DNA of 7,948 bases from Chlamydiota bacterium (GTDB lineage Bacteria > Chlamydiota > Chlamydiia > Chlamydiales > Rhabdochlamydiaceae), in the NCBI GenBank assembly GCA_016866585.1, contig VGMB01000062.1:1-7948 (forward strand), in the 5' to 3' direction. Of the stretch, positions 5,675 through 7,948 are shown piece after piece. Made by a program: the position numbers and the translations under genes. The notes beneath the pieces are model-generated. The model had not been told where the DNA came from. It saw only the letters and a program-made list of their open reading frames with translations, and did no database searches. Each line of letters begins with the position of its first letter. Positions within the stretch are counted from its first letter, which is position 1.

Positions 5675-6970
5675 ATGATACTTTCTACATTTAATGATAC
5701 AAGACGAAAAATTGTAGATAGGCTACTTGAGGTGGCCAAGAAAAGAACGAGCCCTCAAACAGGGTATGTTCATCTATTTTATGATAATCCTGATAGCGTA
5801 CATCAAGATACTATTCCTGTGCTGGAAAATATGTATTATGCCTTGGGTTTGTTCCACACGAGGATGTCAGATTCGATCCTTGAGGCAAGGTCTATTATCG
5901 ATAAGATCCTTTCTTTTGAGGTAGGTGGTAATTTCCCTATATATCTTCATGATTATCCGCACTGTAAAGATCGATCAACTTCTATATATATGCTTCCTGT
6001 TATTCACTATCTTGTGAAAGACTATAGATCAGTACTAGGAGATAGCCTCTATGGTAAATTACAAGAACTTTCAGACAGAATACTCATACATGCAAAGAAG
6101 ATGCATGAGACTAAGAGGCTTCCTTTTTCTTCTTTTGTAAGATGGCAGGGTTTTACGCACCAGCTTGAAAAAATGGAACCAAAATCTGTAGTCGAGTGGG
6201 GTGAGTATCTTTTAGCAATACACATGAGTAATCCTTCCTGGCAAGAAGAAGAGGTTAAGAGGGCATTTTCATATTACAATATTGAGTGTCGATTGTTTCT
6301 TGATACAGAGTCTCCAATAATGCAGGATGGATTTGCGCCAAGAGCTACATTTTTTGATCTACTTGTAGCCCTTCAAACAGGCAATTATTCTAAGGCAATA
6401 CTTAGCAATGAAAAACTTATTTTCCTATCAGCCCTTGCTCATCCTTTTCCTGATATAGATGTTGAATCTGTTTTAGATAAAAGACAGCAAGTGTCGCTTT
6501 GGCAAAAACATACGAAGCAGCCATTTATGCTATTTTGGACAGAGGATGACAATTTACGATCTCTTGCTATTGAATGTAAAGGTGAGATTTACTCTATAAA
6601 AGAAGAAGAGGGCAGTATAGAGTTCGCAGTGAATTATCCTTTAGACTTGCCTGAAGAGGAAACTAATGCAGAGTTTGCTATATATGTAGATGGCGCTATA
6701 AAAACGTCACTTATTGTGGATCAAAATAGGGCATCGACCTTCAGTTTACATGATGTTATTGAGCTTCACACGCCCTCTAAGATCCTAAAAATTAGCTTTC
6801 ATCCGCAGGATGAGGGCGGTATGTTTTTTGGGCATCTATCCCGGTGTAATAGGCCTTATCAAGTCAAAAAGGATGTCTTTCAGGCGTATGACTGGAAGCT
6901 GGGCGTTAGGACTATATCAAGACCTAAGCAATTTTCTATGAACATCCGATTTTGTGCGTTTATGAAATAG
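5675..6970 (+). CDS. Conserved-looking protein, helical N-terminal and beta-rich C-terminal halves, function unknown
   Basis: A 431-residue protein that I do not recognise by name. There is no signal peptide or membrane helix, so it is likely cytoplasmic. Residues 1-265 read as alternating amphipathic helices with conserved-looking aromatic and acidic motifs (FYDNPDSVHQDTIPVLENMY, GNFPIYLHDYPHC, FVRWQGFTHQLEK, LFLDTESPIMQDGFAPRATF). This pattern is compatible with an alpha/alpha toroid. Residues about 283-430 alternate hydrophobic strands (PFMLFWTEDDNLRSLAIECK, AEFAIYVDGAIKTSLIV, KILKISFHPQDEGGMFFGHL), suggesting a beta-sandwich. Helical toroid plus beta-sandwich is the layout of heparinase/alginate-lyase-like carbohydrate enzymes, but no catalytic set can be assigned. 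The ATG at 5675 has AGGA 10 bases upstream, inside the end of the phosphatase gene, and the gap is 2 bases. Its last 11 bases overlap the end of the opposite-strand gene. Gene confidence is high; the fold is a guess. Confidence 0.85.
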   Translation: MILSTFNDTRRKIVDRLLEVAKKRTSPQTGYVHLFYDNPDSVHQDTIPVLENMYYALGLFHTRMSDSILEARSIIDKILSFEVGGNFPIYLHDYPHCKDRSTSIYMLPVIHYLVKDYRSVLGDSLYGKLQELSDRILIHAKKMHETKRLPFSSFVRWQGFTHQLEKMEPKSVVEWGEYLLAIHMSNPSWQEEEVKRAFSYYNIECRLFLDTESPIMQDGFAPRATFFDLLVALQTGNYSKAILSNEKLIFLSALAHPFPDIDVESVLDKRQQVSLWQKHTKQPFMLFWTEDDNLRSLAIECKGEIYSIKEEEGSIEFAVNYPLDLPEEETNAEFAIYVDGAIKTSLIVDQNRASTFSLHDVIELHTPSKILKISFHPQDEGGMFFGHLSRCNRPYQVKKDVFQAYDWKLGVRTISRPKQFSMNIRFCAFMK

Positions 6971-7948
6971 GTAAGAGGACTTGCGGCATAATTTTCTCAT
7001 CACTGATTTCATGAGTTATCGTTATAGGAGAAAATTTACCTGATTGTTTATCTGTATCTTTTGTGGTTCTATCAATTACTGACTTTGAGTTTTCATTTTC
7101 ATGGGTGCTGTTATGATTCGAGTTCAAAATTGCTTTAGGAATAATTTTTTTATCTACAGAAGGATGTCTATCCAAACTTGCTATCGCCTTATCCAGACTA
7201 CGAAGTGATTCGTTAAAACCTTTTATCATCGTATCGATAATTTCTGGCAGATGCTTATGTGGAACAAAAGTCTTGTTTCTAGAATGCAGTTGTTCAAAAG
7301 CTTTTGATTTAGCAAGAAGTAAATCTTTAATTATTTTTAGCTGATCGAGATTGCCATAAATTGAGACATCTGAGATAAATTTATCTATTTTTGATATGTC
7401 TAATTGTTGTTTACTGCCACTGATCTTTTGAAGAGCATTTTTCAAGCATGATGATGCATTTTTTATTTCTAATAAGAGTTCTTTTACTGCTTCTACATTT
7501 TCTTCTAAAAACTTTATATGATCATTAATATAGGTTGCAAGAAGTGGAGTCATAGGTAGGTCTTTAACTTGTTCTTCGAATTCTTTGATAGAATCTTCAG
7601 TTATCACATCTGCAAGTCTTTGTTGAATTTTTTCTACAAGTTGGGCAAGCAAAGGAGGTATGCTAAGGTTAATACAAATTCTAGGAGATTCTGATAAAAA
7701 AACTTGTATTTTGATCGAATTTATATAATCTTCTTCCCGATTTGGATTGAGCGTTTCCTCCATGATCTTTTCAATGCTATAAATTTTCAAATAGGTTGGA
7801 AAATCAACACATCGAAATGAGCACTTTTTTAAAAGTTGATGGATTTTTTTCATGTCATTTTTTATCTCTTCGGATATATCGGAGCTTTCGTTCTTTGATT
7901 TTTCTAATTTAGCTCCCAATGCTTGAGTTAATTTTGAAAGATTTTCAT
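6960..7948 (-). CDS. Lys/Glu-rich helical protein, 5' end outside the window, function unknown
   Basis: The frame stays open from the stop (complement of 6960-6962) to the right edge, giving 328 visible complete codons. A TTG at 7919 could be read as a start, but it has no ribosome site and the frame continues upstream (ENLSKLTQALGAKLEK), so the gene is most likely truncated by the edge. The product is rich in Lys, Glu, Ile, Leu and Ser. The first 260 or so visible residues look helical, with charged heptad-like stretches (EFEEQVKDL, FLEENVEAVKELLLEIKNAS, LKNALQKISGSKQQLDISKI, GFNESLRSLDKAIASLD). The last 55 residues are polar and Asn/Ser/Lys-rich, probably disordered. One short hydrophobic patch (ICINLSIPPLLAQLVEKI) is too short to be a clear membrane segment. 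The base composition appears even more AT-rich than that of its neighbours. Proteins of this look are often structural or secreted effectors in intracellular bacteria, but nothing here proves it. Confidence 0.75.
   Translation of the reverse strand, partial: ENLSKLTQALGAKLEKSKNESSDISEEIKNDMKKIHQLLKKCSFRCVDFPTYLKIYSIEKIMEETLNPNREEDYINSIKIQVFLSESPRICINLSIPPLLAQLVEKIQQRLADVITEDSIKEFEEQVKDLPMTPLLATYINDHIKFLEENVEAVKELLLEIKNASSCLKNALQKISGSKQQLDISKIDKFISDVSIYGNLDQLKIIKDLLLAKSKAFEQLHSRNKTFVPHKHLPEIIDTMIKGFNESLRSLDKAIASLDRHPSVDKKIIPKAILNSNHNSTHENENSKSVIDRTTKDTDKQSGKFSPITITHEISDEKIMPQVLLPIS

Noticed and set aside
5727..5924. A 65-codon + strand frame within the 431-residue gene
   Set aside because: It is an out-of-frame shadow fully inside a longer, better supported gene.
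7930..7948. ATG at the right edge on the minus strand (complement of 7946-7948)
   Set aside because: It reads only MKIFQN before a stop and is out of frame with the long open frame, so it is not the start of that gene.

Overview
The window looks like a piece of an AT-rich bacterial genome, most probably a member of the Chlamydiota of the environmental (Parachlamydiales-like) kind. This assignment is an inference. It rests on a flotillin (FloA/UPF0365) operon of a type I associate with Parachlamydia relatives, a FliO-like protein with no flagellar genes around it (expected where a type III secretion system replaces a flagellum), and several proteins resembling lineage-specific chlamydial hypotheticals. 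No database search was possible. No RNA gene, CRISPR array, insertion sequence or prophage is visible.

Region 1 (1-3244, + strand) is a tightly packed operon: the C-terminal part of a long NfeD protein (its protease domain lies outside the window), a second short NfeD protein, the flotillin-like scaffold FloA, a 110-residue single-pass membrane protein with a basic tail, and a YggS-type PLP-homeostasis protein. Gaps are 3, 5 and 12 bases, then an 8-base overlap. The first three genes form a membrane-microdomain module. The small gene occupies the slot that yqfB holds in the Bacillus yqeZ-yqfA-yqfB operon.

Region 2 (3245-4135, + strand) holds a separately transcribed gene for an unrecognised protein with two hydrophobic segments, a candidate host-interface or membrane protein. 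It converges, with a 6-base gap, on a minus-strand gene (4142-4645) for a secreted/inner-membrane FliO-like protein with a Pro/Gln-rich linker. Upstream of that gene is a 157-base divergent intergenic region with a hairpin next to the ribosome binding site and a 12-base direct repeat.

Region 3 (4803-6970, + strand) is a two-gene operon: a Cof-type (HAD-IIB) phosphatase with all catalytic motifs, followed after 2 bases by a 431-residue protein that looks helical at the N-terminus and beta-rich at the C-terminus. A role of the pair in sugar or glycan metabolism is only a guess.

Region 4 (6960-7948, - strand) is the 3' part of a Lys/Glu/Ile-rich, probably helical protein gene that runs off the window edge. 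Its stop codon overlaps the end of the 431-residue gene tail to tail by 11 bases.
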